In this document: positions 16,233-23,576 of the stretch, piece after piece | How positions within the stretch are numbered: the stretch's first letter is position 1 | Layout of the letters: the number at the start of each line of letters is the position of its first letter | Origin: a virus | IMG/VR virus record: IMGVR_UViG_3300004097_000050 | Coordinates: 1-25,283 of that record | Reading direction: 5' to 3' (one strand) | Length of the DNA: 25,283 nt | The notes under the pieces: generated by a model | Told to the model about the DNA's origin: nothing | Database searches by the model: none | Seen by the model: the letters and a program-made list of their open reading frames with translations, nothing else | Made by a program: the position numbers and the translations under genes

Positions 16233-17054
16233 ATGGTTATTGTAAAAACACTACTAAGGGAAGAGTTAATTTTAAATGAAAAGAAACGATTATTGTCGGA
16301 AGAATCATTAAGATTAATTAATGATTGGGAACATGTTAATCATATATTAGGTATTAATACAAGTCTTAATGAACACTTAGACCTATCAATTAGAAAAAGA
16401 ATTATTGAAGAACAATTACTTTTTGAAGATATGTTATCATCAATAAAAAGCTATGTAAAAGATAAGTATGATAAAACTGTTGAGGTTGTAAAATCAATAC
16501 CAGATATAATGGTATTATTAAAAGACATGGTCCAAAGTAGAAATACAATGATAGTGAGTAATTCGTTGATGGGTACAAATCTTGAGACTGGATTACAAAA
16601 ATTCACAACAACCATTGAGGTAATTGTAGATAAGATTAAGGGTAAGGCTGCTAAGGTTGCAGATAAAATCTTAGGTGTCCTTAAAAAAGTAACTGATATA
16701 ATTAAAAAACTACTAAGTCAAGATGGTTGGAGGGGGTTCTTATTAAAGGCTGGTTTATTATTGTTAATTAATTATATCTCCATAAAGTTAATCAAACCAA
16801 TAGAAAATAGTATTGAAACTCTTACAAGTGGATTCGCAACATCATTAATAAGTTCTTTGGATTTTTTTAATGGTTTAAGGGATATGATGAAAAACTTATC
16901 CTCTATAAAACCACTAGTTGGGTGGTTAACTGGTATAGGATTATCAATAGCGATGATTTCTGATGTTTTCACACCTGTTGCTACTAAGGTTAATAAGTGG
17001 AACAAAATGATAGCTAGGGATACACCTAAGAAAATACGAAAAAAGAAAGTGTAA
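16233..17054 (+). CDS. Membrane-associated hypothetical phage protein
   Basis: 273 residues. The N-terminal 65 residues are charged helix (LLREELILNEKKRLLSEESL). Residues 75-165 are amphipathic helices that include several Lys/Val repeats. Two hydrophobic segments follow: about 169-188 (RGFLLKAGLLLLINYISIKL) and about 227-246 (KPLVGWLTGIGLSIAMISDV), and the tail is very basic (KKIRKKKV). This suggests a two-span membrane protein or a virion protein that inserts into membranes. No catalytic motif is seen. It begins after the clpC terminator with a TATTTATA motif (16222-16229) only 3 bases before the ATG, and its stop overlaps the next start (TAATG). Confidence 0.72.
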   Translation: MVIVKTLLREELILNEKKRLLSEESLRLINDWEHVNHILGINTSLNEHLDLSIRKRIIEEQLLFEDMLSSIKSYVKDKYDKTVEVVKSIPDIMVLLKDMVQSRNTMIVSNSLMGTNLETGLQKFTTTIEVIVDKIKGKAAKVADKILGVLKKVTDIIKKLLSQDGWRGFLLKAGLLLLINYISIKLIKPIENSIETLTSGFATSLISSLDFFNGLRDMMKNLSSIKPLVGWLTGIGLSIAMISDVFTPVATKVNKWNKMIARDTPKKIRKKKV

Positions 17055-17665
17055 TGAATAAAGATAAATTAAAGGGTGGTAAGGCTGATAAGATGACCAA
17101 GAAGGACATCGCAGACAAATTTAAAGTGTCTATTCAGAAGGTTACCAAAGAACTTGATATGGGTACCAAGATTGAAATGGAGCATGTTAATAGTAAAAAT
17201 TTAGCTAAAGAAATTGCTATGGACCATCTTGTTGAGATTCCAGATTATTATACACGTCTAAAGAAGATGGAAAAAGATGGTAAGAAAAAATGGCACATCA
17301 AGGAATCTACTAAATTAAACATCAAGAGACTATTCAGAGAACATGTTGAGCTTGGGGTAACTGACGAAACTACAGATACTACTACGTTTAAGTTATTATA
17401 CAACGATAGAGATGCTGGACAACTAGCTGTAGCTGTAAATGATTCCATGAATCAAGCATTAGAATTAGTATTTGTTGAATTACACCCAGATTATAATACA
17501 TTTTATATGACTATAATCAAAGAAGCTATTCACGCTATATTTAAAGAGTTTGAATCGTCTCAAACAATTCTTGTGACTCCTACACCAGAAAGTAGAGCGT
17601 TCTGGGCTAAGATGGGAGCTAAGAGGCTTAACGACTCATTTATGATGATTCAACGAAGTCACTAA
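17054..17665 (+). CDS. DUF5661-like domain fused to a GNAT-like domain
   Basis: 203 residues. Residues 14-72 match the DUF5661 pattern (MTKKDIADKFKVSIQKVTKE, then MEHVNSKNLAKEIAMDHLVE, PDYYTRLKKME), found in many phage and prophage proteins and of unknown function. After a helical linker, residues 108-203 look like the core of a GNAT fold: strands FKLLYNDRDAGQLAV and ALELVFVELHPDYN, a helix, ILVTPTPESRAFWAKMGAKR and a last strand DSFMMIQR. A clear Q/RxxGxG/A acetyl-CoA loop is not visible, so activity is uncertain. Translation is coupled to the upstream membrane-protein gene. Its 3' end overlaps the convergent lytic transglycosylase gene by 4 bases, with a shared hairpin. Confidence 0.72.
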   Translation: MNKDKLKGGKADKMTKKDIADKFKVSIQKVTKELDMGTKIEMEHVNSKNLAKEIAMDHLVEIPDYYTRLKKMEKDGKKKWHIKESTKLNIKRLFREHVELGVTDETTDTTTFKLLYNDRDAGQLAVAVNDSMNQALELVFVELHPDYNTFYMTIIKEAIHAIFKEFESSQTILVTPTPESRAFWAKMGAKRLNDSFMMIQRSH

Positions 17666-17678
17666 GAATGTGACTTCG
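17654..17678. terminator. Hairpin across two convergent stop codons
   Basis: CGAAGTCAC (17654-17662) and GTGACTTCG (17670-17678) form a perfect 9-bp stem with a 7-base loop that contains or touches both stops. U-tracts are weak on both sides, so bidirectional termination is plausible but not certain. Confidence 0.6.
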
Positions 17679-18471
17679 CATAATTTAATTTTCTCATAAT
17701 ACCTGTAATATAGTGGTGATTACAAACTACACCACCATCACGGATATAAATTCTACATCCACCATCACCCATATTATATGATACTAACTGAGTATCAACA
17801 TCACCTTTCTTTTCAAGACTCTTACTTGTAAGGAATCCCCACATTATAATATTATTAACTGGGTTAGATAACCATTCTTTACACTTAGCAACCTTAGTAG
17901 ATGTTGATTGTTCTGTATCAAACACAAATGTAAAGTCTGTTGCACCTAGTGTTTTTATTAAATTAATATCGTTAGAATCAGCATATGTTTTTAACATCCA
18001 TTGACATGTTGATGGGATTATCTGTGTGAAACCAATTGCCCCACCAGAACTAACAACCAACCTACCATCATCATAGTATTGTTTTGCGCCAGATTCTAAT
18101 AATATTTGTCCAGTATACATTTGCCTATGATAATCTGTTACATCTAATTTATACGCACTCATAACCCCTACGAAAAACCTTGTCGTTGTAGTATCAATAT
18201 TAGGGTTAAATGCTTTAAACTTCGGATGAACATAATCAAAATTAGTACCATCAAACTTTTCAATTAATTTATTATCAATGCGTTGTTTAACATTAACACT
18301 ACCTAATGGTACTGGAATGGAATCAACACACTTATCAATGTCCAACCTCTTAGTTGGATTTAGGTTGTTACCCAAATCCTTATCCATATCAGTATTTGTA
18401 TATAATATTTTACCTATCATAAAGGTTGAAAATATTAACATAATTATCATTATTGTACTTAAGTGTTTCAT
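17662..18471 (-). CDS. Lytic transglycosylase (SLT fold), membrane-anchored or exported
   Basis: 269 residues. Cleaves the MurNAc-GlcNAc bond of peptidoglycan, for lysis or entry. Residues 5-23 (STIMIIMLIFSTFMIGKIL) form a signal peptide or signal-anchor with no clear lipobox, so release by a SAR-type mechanism is possible. Catalytic region: GQILLESGAKQ (121-131) with the predicted catalytic Glu126, GGAIGFTQIIPST (143-155) matching the goose-lysozyme/SLT motif, and VSYNMGDGG (230-238). The domain is longer than minimal SLT. The leader has an AT-rich TATATTTAG box near 18500. Convergent with the DUF5661/GNAT gene. No holin or spanin is adjacent. Confidence 0.88.
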   Translation of the reverse strand: MKHLSTIMIIMLIFSTFMIGKILYTNTDMDKDLGNNLNPTKRLDIDKCVDSIPVPLGSVNVKQRIDNKLIEKFDGTNFDYVHPKFKAFNPNIDTTTTRFFVGVMSAYKLDVTDYHRQMYTGQILLESGAKQYYDDGRLVVSSGGAIGFTQIIPSTCQWMLKTYADSNDINLIKTLGATDFTFVFDTEQSTSTKVAKCKEWLSNPVNNIIMWGFLTSKSLEKKGDVDTQLVSYNMGDGGCRIYIRDGGVVCNHHYITGIMRKLNYAKSHS

Positions 18472-18508
18472 AATTTCTAGTTTAAGGGTGCAAGTTACTA
18501 AATATAAA

Positions 18509-18934
18509 TCACTTATGCAAATCTTTTCCTATATATTCGTGACTGAAACATATTCGTTTGTTGTCTGCATAGTGATTATTAAAGAGATTCTCGTGGGTAA
18601 CATCCTTTCTAAGCTTTCTATTTTTAGAGGTTGGTTTCCATAAGGGTGAGGTCTCACGATAGAAGCCCATGCGGGGGTGTGCAGTCCTTGAAAAATATCG
18701 ATGACCTTGGTTAAGGTGAATCTCTGCAATGGCATCTGAAAACCTTACACCAATACCCATACCTTGATAATCTGGGAGTATTACAGTTCTATGACCACGC
18801 CAAGCATTCTTGATGTAACCATTAGGCATTGTCATAGAGGCACCGAATGCAACTAATTGTCCATCCCAATACCCAGCATAACATCTTGATGCATTAGATA
18901 GGTCACCAGTTAAATAATGATGGTCTTTAAACAT
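18509..18934 (-). CDS. GNAT-like C-terminal half of an ABC-ATPase/acetyltransferase protein (frameshifted)
   Basis: 141 residues from the internal ATG 18934, but the frame extends without a start to the T9 run (18989-18997), adding TRPEIKIDVHRIDKSLWG. This is the C-terminal acetyltransferase-like part of COG2401-type proteins (ABC-type ATPase fused to a GNAT-like domain). Visible: MFKDHHYLTGDLSNASRCY, WDGQLVAFGASM, RTVILPDYQGMGIGVRFSDA with the G-x-G-hydrophobic CoA-type loop, and RTAHPRMGFYRETSPLW. The HHYL motif and fold are reminiscent of Mom-type DNA-modification acyltransferases, a weak analogy. If read by -1 slippage with the ATPase, the product is about 358 residues. Otherwise this half could be expressed from its own ATG, or the gene is broken. 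Confidence 0.75.
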   Translation of the reverse strand: MFKDHHYLTGDLSNASRCYAGYWDGQLVAFGASMTMPNGYIKNAWRGHRTVILPDYQGMGIGVRFSDAIAEIHLNQGHRYFSRTAHPRMGFYRETSPLWKPTSKNRKLRKDVTHENLFNNHYADNKRICFSHEYIGKDLHK

Positions 18935-19584
18935 TCCCCATAGGGACTTGTCAATTCTGTGTACGTCGATTTTGATTTCTGGTCGGGTAAAAAAAAACCG
19001 TCAGTGAACTCACCAACATCTGTATCTATAACCCAATCTGGTTCAATCCATTCAAGTATATCTCGATGACATGTGGATAGGACCACATTCTTAATATTAT
19101 TTTTCTTTACATAACGTGACAATGCAACAGAAGCAGCCTTAGCAACATTCCTATCAACCACTGAACTAAATTCATCTATTACCGCCCCATCCTTTATCTT
19201 CCTTGCTAAATCGGCTCTAAATTGTTCACCGTTGGATAAGAATTGAAATGGTCTGTACCATGCTGGTATTGTATTGAGACCAACAGCCATTAATCGATTC
19301 ATTGCGTCATCTGGTGTTTCGAAGTGTGATACGATTGCCCTACTATTGAACCAAATAGGCTCTTCTTCTTCTCCAAAGTCTTTTAATAATGTTGATTTTC
19401 CAGAACCACTAGAACCCACAATGACTCCAATACCAAATTCATTAGGTATCTCTGGTTTCATCCAAGGATATGTTTCTGACTTTCCGTTAGATGTACAGTC
19501 GAAGGCTTTCTCAGCCGCAGCAATAAACTCATCGTGGTAAATATCTACCGACAAAGGGGTTGTACTTCTAATTAACTTTATCAT
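18910..19584 (-). CDS. ABC-type ATPase half of the same split protein (COG2401-like)
   Basis: 224 residues as read. Walker A GSSGSGKST (57-65), an ABC-signature-like LSNGEQFR (116-123), Walker B GAVIDEFSS with the catalytic Glu (133-141), D-loop-like VVDR, and H-loop STCHRD (172-177). No membrane domain, so it is a soluble ABC ATPase of the UvrA/COG2401 kind rather than a transporter. From about residue 199 the frame turns into unlikely sequence (PDQKSKSTYTEL to the stop at 18910) because the T9 run at 18989-18997 throws it off. One more T, or a -1 slip, restores the GNAT domain. The start at 19584 follows an AT-rich TATATTTA box (19589-19596). Role unknown; DNA modification or repair are possibilities. 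Confidence 0.82.
   Translation of the reverse strand: MIKLIRSTTPLSVDIYHDEFIAAAEKAFDCTSNGKSETYPWMKPEIPNEFGIGVIVGSSGSGKSTLLKDFGEEEEPIWFNSRAIVSHFETPDDAMNRLMAVGLNTIPAWYRPFQFLSNGEQFRADLARKIKDGAVIDEFSSVVDRNVAKAASVALSRYVKKNNIKNVVLSTCHRDILEWIEPDWVIDTDVGEFTDGFFLPDQKSKSTYTELTSPYGECLKTIII
18989..18997 (-). other. Frameshift site (T9 homopolymer)
   Basis: Nine A on the plus strand (nine T in the gene) lie between the ABC ATPase and GNAT halves. A T TTT TTT heptamer is present. A -1 slip, or ten T, gives continuous family-like protein (GGT TTT TTT TTT ACC CGA CCA GAA). Confidence 0.75.
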
Positions 19585-19634
19585 AGATTAAATATACTAT
19601 AGTACATCTCAATGTAAACGCTAAAGTTTAGGGA

Positions 19635-19670
19635 ATAAAAATAGCCAGTAACAATTAAGTTACCAGCTAT
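19635..19670 (-). terminator. Intrinsic terminator after the 72-residue gene
   Basis: Arms at 19641-19652 and 19659-19670 enclose a 6-base loop. In minus-strand RNA the 12-bp stem is complete with two G-U pairs and is followed by UUUUAUU, so it works for the gene ending at 19695. Confidence 0.75.
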
Positions 19671-19694
19671 GATTTATTTAATTTTTTAAGTTTT

Positions 19695-19913
19695 TTACTT
19701 AACTGTTTTAGTTACTTTCGCATTCAAAAGCATCTTCTCTAGTTTCGCAACTCTTGATTCTAAAAGAGAGTTTTTATGTGCTGATTTCTTTTCGTTTTCA
19801 GCAATCCATACTTTCTTTTCAGAAGCAACAGCCTCAGTGATAATGTTATCGATTAAATCAACTAAGTTGTTTTCTTCAATGAAGACAGTTTTTTGTTTTG
19901 TGTTTTTTGACAT
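19695..19913 (-). CDS. Small coiled-coil hypothetical protein
   Basis: 72 residues from the ATG at 19913 (MSKNTKQKTVFIEENNLVDL). An upstream in-frame ATG at 19970 exists, but the residues between are Ile/Phe-rich and cross the leader motif, so the inner start is preferred. The protein is a long helix with a likely short coiled coil at 48-65 (LLESRVAKLEKMLLNAK). No membrane segment or known domain. The TATTTAT motif lies at 19948-19954, and a terminator follows. Confidence 0.65.
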   Translation of the reverse strand: MSKNTKQKTVFIEENNLVDLIDNIITEAVASEKKVWIAENEKKSAHKNSLLESRVAKLEKMLLNAKVTKTVK

Positions 19914-20015
19914 ACCTATTAAGTTTAAAAAAATATTATCTTTAATAATAAATATATTGAAATACCACAAAAATCTTAGTAATACAAAATAAATTATATT
20001 TTAATATTAACTAAT

Positions 20016-20174
20016 CTAAGTATTGGACTCAATAACAACATTAAAGAGTCTAACTAAATCACTTATTGGTAAGTGTTTTATCTTAGCAAAGATACTACGT
20101 GCCTCATTAATAGAGGTTGCATATACCTTGTTAATTACCTCACCGTCCTTAGTCTTTAATTGAAATTTATGCAT
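20016..20174 (-). CDS. Small hypothetical protein
   Basis: 52 residues, MHKFQLKTKDGEVINKVYAT and so on, ending NVVIESNT. It has a well-balanced composition: two strands (KFQLKTKDGEVINKVYA), then helices (INEARSIFAKIKHLP, ISDLVRLFNVV), which resembles a small beta-beta-alpha domain. It has its own leader with TATTTAT and a promoter-like pair, ATTG (20209-20212), 19 bases, TATATTTA (20182-20189). Function unknown. Confidence 0.6.
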   Translation of the reverse strand: MHKFQLKTKDGEVINKVYATSINEARSIFAKIKHLPISDLVRLFNVVIESNT

Positions 20175-20214
20175 ACATCAATAAATATACTAAGGACGGG
20201 GTAAAAATCAATAG

Positions 20215-20784
20215 TTAGCAAAGATTATCAGCTGCTTTTGAAGCTGCCCATGCTTCTGGTTTAACCTTATACTCATAACCCATACCTAAGATGTAACCAA
20301 CCGCCTCATTTAAAGCACTGTTAGATGCACCTCTATCTGGGTCTGGGTTGATGTCAGCGTGAATCTCTAACTTGATTCCATACAAATCTAACAATGGTGC
20401 AATTTCATACGCCACTTCAATAGACTTACTTACTTCTAATACCATTCTTTGGTTAAGAACCTCAAGTTCCCTATGCTTCTTAGCCCTAGTACTAGCCTTC
20501 ATTTCTTCCCAGAATGTTGCACCGATAATCATAGCACCACCACCTTTCATAATTTCAGTACCATCCTTATCTAACCCAAGACTTCTTTCTGTTGAGATTA
20601 GGATTACTGTAGCGAATTTATATCCACCACCCTTCTTTTGAGAATCGGTACCAACAGCTACCTTTAATCTGAATCCTTTTTCTAATTCTTCATCAAATAA
20701 CTTTTCTAAGTACTCAACAATTGGCTTACCAATTGGACCAGCATAATCACCTTTACCTTCTCTTTTCCATTTCATAACACTCAT
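20215..20784 (-). CDS. YkuK/DUF458-like RNase H-fold protein
   Basis: 189 residues. Matches the pattern of the YkuK family of predicted RNase H-like proteins: first strand RLKVAVGTDSQ with the acidic D (about 39-49), YKFATVILIS hairpin, central helix RELEVLNQRMVLEVSKSIEVA, IKLEIHADINPDPDRGASN with acidic residues (about 136-154), and a last helix EAVGYILGMGYEYKVKPEAWAASKAADNLC. The spaced acidic residues on strands suggest a metal site. Substrate unknown; RNA or RNA-DNA hybrid hydrolysis would be expected for the fold. The leader contains TATTTAT (20813-20819). Confidence 0.82.
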   Translation of the reverse strand: MSVMKWKREGKGDYAGPIGKPIVEYLEKLFDEELEKGFRLKVAVGTDSQKKGGGYKFATVILISTERSLGLDKDGTEIMKGGGAMIIGATFWEEMKASTRAKKHRELEVLNQRMVLEVSKSIEVAYEIAPLLDLYGIKLEIHADINPDPDRGASNSALNEAVGYILGMGYEYKVKPEAWAASKAADNLC

Positions 20785-20832
20785 AATTTTACATTTTTAA
20801 TAACCTCTATTCATAAATAGAAGTCTATTAAC

Positions 20833-20860
20833 AAAAAAAGCCCCACAATTGTGAGGCTTT
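20833..20860 (-). terminator. Intrinsic terminator after the LRR gene
   Basis: Hairpin AAAGCCTCACAA / TTGTGGGGCTTT on the minus strand, closed by one U-G pair that is a mismatch on the plus strand, followed by a U-run. It lies 18 bases beyond the stop at 20879. Confidence 0.8.
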
Positions 20861-20878
20861 AATTATCTTTTATTATTA

Positions 20879-22306
20879 TTAGTTAAACTTTACACTTGGT
20901 AATAGTTCCACTAATTTTTGATAATTGTTCTCACTAATATCTTTTTTATTTATCGCTAGTCTATATAGTTTCCCACCTCTAGACTTATCTAACATCTTAA
21001 TTGACTCTGGAATAACCGTAATGGGATTCCCAACTAAGTTAAGAAACTCTAAGTTTTTAAGTTTCCCTAATTCACTTGGTAATTCCTTTATTTTATTCCC
21101 ATTCAACGAAAGAAGCATCAAATTTTTCAATGACCCAATCGATGGATGTAAAACTGATAATGATGAATCCATAATAACCATCATCTCTAATTCTTTAAAT
21201 CTAGATACATCTGGTAATTTAGGTACCTTACGCTTCTTATTTGAAGTCCCAGAATCAATCTTTATAATCGGTGTCTCTTCATCAAAGAATTCAAACAACG
21301 ATTCAGTAAACCCAAACTCAGTCAAGATATCAATATAATAGTTACTATCAACACCGTCTTTAAAATCCTTAGCCATCCCCATCAACTCACTACCTAAGTA
21401 GTTTGTTAACCCAACACTTCTTGTTAAGACTTCATCATATAAATCAGTATTCTTATGTATACCATTACTCCTATCCTTAATCTGTCTAGTTTCAAAGTGT
21501 AACTGATAAATATTCTCATTTAACCCTTCAAAGAACCCATTATCAATGACAATGTAGATATCTGCTTTATCACCATTGGGTTTTCTATAATTCTCAGTAT
21601 AATTTTTAAACATACCATTACCAGCCTTAGCTGTACACCAACTTGAAAACCTATCAAAGATAACATTAGCATCCAATGTTTTAGGAACAAATACCGTGTA
21701 TCGTCTATCTTTAAACGGTATTGTTGCTTGTCCCATATTTACATATCTATTCATTATACTTTCAATCTCGCTTGGGTCTCTTATAATGAACGGGTCTACC
21801 GCATCAAATAATTGACTTAAACTTCTATATTCATTTATGTTGGTGATGTCCTTAAACCCCTTAAGACTATATTCAGCCATCTCCCTAAACTTCTTCTTTC
21901 TTTTATTCGCCTCGAATAGTGTTAAGTATTCATTAGCTTGTGGTAAGTCCTCTTCAACAAATCGTCTTGCCTCAGCATCATACCCCTCCTTTAAATCTCT
22001 ACAGAATGTATTAAGCATCCATTGTAAACAAATTTTGTTCGGTGTCGGGTCAGCACCAACCATAGCCGTAAATACATTATATGCTACACTAACTTTAATA
22101 ATAGGGAACCCCCTTTTATTTGGTTTTGATGATACTACAGCAATCACCAAGTGATTTTCACGACCACCATATATTTTTATTTTTTCCCACCCTTCCTCAT
22201 GTAAACTATTACGTTTATCATTAGCGTTACCATCTGAATCTGTTTCAAACACATCAAACTTTTCCGCTAAAAATGCTAACCTTTCGGTTACGTCTAATTT
22301 ACTCAT
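20879..22306 (-). CDS. Leucine-rich-repeat protein with an N-terminal phage domain
   Basis: 475 residues. Residues 1-150 are helical. Residues 150-330 form a domain with FSSWCTAKAGNGMFKNYTEN, DIYIVIDNG and IYQLHFETRQIKDR, a W-C-T-A ... F..Y ... I-I-D ... Q-H-F-E pattern I associate with conserved phage hypotheticals. From about 360 to 450 there are bacterial LRR-type repeats (LKNLMLLSLNGNKIKELPSE, LGKLKNLEFLNLVGNPIT, VIPESI) with the L..L..L.L..N.I..LP spacing. LRRs mediate protein binding. No signal peptide or membrane segment, so it is cytoplasmic or a virion component. Partner unknown. Confidence 0.82.
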   Translation of the reverse strand: MSKLDVTERLAFLAEKFDVFETDSDGNANDKRNSLHEEGWEKIKIYGGRENHLVIAVVSSKPNKRGFPIIKVSVAYNVFTAMVGADPTPNKICLQWMLNTFCRDLKEGYDAEARRFVEEDLPQANEYLTLFEANKRKKKFREMAEYSLKGFKDITNINEYRSLSQLFDAVDPFIIRDPSEIESIMNRYVNMGQATIPFKDRRYTVFVPKTLDANVIFDRFSSWCTAKAGNGMFKNYTENYRKPNGDKADIYIVIDNGFFEGLNENIYQLHFETRQIKDRSNGIHKNTDLYDEVLTRSVGLTNYLGSELMGMAKDFKDGVDSNYYIDILTEFGFTESLFEFFDEETPIIKIDSGTSNKKRKVPKLPDVSRFKELEMMVIMDSSLSVLHPSIGSLKNLMLLSLNGNKIKELPSELGKLKNLEFLNLVGNPITVIPESIKMLDKSRGGKLYRLAINKKDISENNYQKLVELLPSVKFN

Positions 22307-22360
22307 TACTATTAATTTACCACAAAGGTACTAAAACTAAATGATATAAGCAATATTATT

Positions 22361-22391
22361 TCAAAAAAAAAATGTGACCGAAGCCACATTT
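22361..22391 (-). terminator. Intrinsic terminator with UUCG tetraloop
   Basis: In minus-strand RNA, AAAUGUGGC and GUCACAUUU pair (one G-U) around a UUCG loop closed by C-G, followed by ten U-equivalents. It starts 3 bases after the stop at 22394. Confidence 0.9.
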
Positions 22392-22393
22392 CC

Positions 22394-22732
22394 TTATTGA
22401 TAAAATCTTTTATATTTATCTTCGTCAATATAACATTCTATTTGTTCTTTCATAAGCCATATTACACTACTGGAATAATCCCCTCGTTGTATTATGTCAT
22501 AAAAAACCTCATTAACATCTTCACCATCGGTTATCCTATATTTGATTTCATCGTAGGTATTATAGTCATGTTCTTTTTGTAATTCAAATATTATTATTCT
22601 ATATGTTTCATCTCTGTACCCATTATCATCATCAATATTAATTAATGTGGTTCTAAGTAATCTCCCATACATTTTCTCTAGTGAATTATTATTACTGAAA
22701 CTTGCTTGTGTTTTAAAATTAGTATCTTTCAT
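22394..22732 (-). CDS. Small hypothetical protein (paralog-like of 22851-23174)
   Basis: 112 residues, helical, acidic, no membrane segment. The middle (RIIIFELQKEHD ... IKYRITDGEDVNEVFYDIIQ) resembles a segment of the next upstream protein (VIVELKHNIKD ... LLYRLTNREDPNNACIEVIK): EL, then YR-I/L-T, ED-x-N and a C-terminal I in the same order, so the two may descend from one duplication. It has a 118-base leader with TATTTAT (22763-22769) and a strong terminator, so it is transcribed on its own. Function unknown. Confidence 0.65.
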   Translation of the reverse strand: MKDTNFKTQASFSNNNSLEKMYGRLLRTTLINIDDDNGYRDETYRIIIFELQKEHDYNTYDEIKYRITDGEDVNEVFYDIIQRGDYSSSVIWLMKEQIECYIDEDKYKRFYQ

Positions 22733-22850
22733 GTGCCAATTTTTTACTTTTATTTTATAACAATAAATAGCATTGAGATACCCGTTTCGACTAGAAAATG
22801 TGTTAAATTTTTGGTTATCTTTGATTCCTTAATGTATGCCCAGAAAATAA

Positions 22851-23174
22851 TTATGAAAAATTATTTATCTTATTATATAACCTTTCAAGTTCATCAGTTC
22901 TACCATTAATTTCTTTGATAACTTCTATGCATGCATTGTTTGGGTCTTCACGATTTGTTAATCTATACAATAATTCTCTAACTTTTAAAGTATCCTTTAT
23001 GTTGTGTTTTAACTCTACAATGACTTGATTATAAGTAGCCCATTCTTCCTTGTCATGTGTTGAACCTACTATTAATGCTTGTGTAACTTCGTTTAAATAT
23101 TCGTGTTCTAAATTGGTCGTGAATTCTCCATAAGATTCTCTAAGTGCTTTCCTTATTTTATTCTTCAACCCCAT
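22851..23174 (-). CDS. Small helical hypothetical protein
   Basis: 107 residues from ATG 23174 (MGLKNKIRKALRESYGEFTT); a TTG two codons upstream is possible. Entirely helical, with no recognised domain. It shares the Y-R-(I/L)-T-x-x-E-D-x-N pattern with the downstream 112-residue protein, so the two are possible paralogs. It begins 10 bases after the 112-residue gene at 23185-23523, suggesting shared transcription. The basic N-terminal helix could bind nucleic acid, but this is speculation. Confidence 0.65.
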   Translation of the reverse strand: MGLKNKIRKALRESYGEFTTNLEHEYLNEVTQALIVGSTHDKEEWATYNQVIVELKHNIKDTLKVRELLYRLTNREDPNNACIEVIKEINGRTDELERLYNKINNFS

Positions 23175-23184
23175 ACCCAATCCA

Positions 23185-23523
23185 TTATCTCAGCCCAACG
23201 TTTTTCGTTAATTTATAATTCTTTATATCACCATTTAACCAATCTAAAATAATCTGCTTTAATAATGACTTCCCAGCACCCTTATGTTTGTATTCTAAAT
23301 AATAAAATAAATGTTCTGGTGAAACCATTTCATTGTCAGCTTTAATCTTGACAATTGGTTGTTCAAAATATTCACCACCCTCACGATACATTCCAACCGT
23401 TGGTTCATAGTTAAGATTTAAGTCATCAACCACGTTCTTTATGATGAATTCATAATCATTTGATTCATTCATCACAAACTTAGTTAACAGTAAGCCTTGT
23501 CTATCGTTTATTTTAATTTTCAT
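23185..23523 (-). CDS. Small hypothetical protein
   Basis: 112 residues starting MKIKINDRQGLLLTKFVMNE. The N-terminal helix is followed by an IKNVVDDLNLNYEPTVGMY stretch, and the C-terminus has EYKHKGAGKSLLKQIILDWL. The GAGKS string is a chance partial P-loop rather than a real one, lacking the preceding G/A-x-x-G pattern and the beta-strand context. No membrane segment. The TATTTAT motif is at 23542-23548, 18 bases before the start. Function unknown. Confidence 0.68.
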   Translation of the reverse strand: MKIKINDRQGLLLTKFVMNESNDYEFIIKNVVDDLNLNYEPTVGMYREGGEYFEQPIVKIKADNEMVSPEHLFYYLEYKHKGAGKSLLKQIILDWLNGDIKNYKLTKNVGLR

Positions 23524-23576
23524 TAACTTTATTGTTTAATAATAAATATTTCCCAATCATTGAAAAAGCTAAAATG

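Noticed and set aside
22770-22800. GTTTCGACTAG resembling a tRNA T-loop
   Set aside because: No matching 5-bp T-stem, anticodon arm or acceptor stem could be paired around it.
23185-23523. GAGKS as a P-loop
   Set aside because: Too short, no GxxxxGK pattern and no Walker B in the protein.
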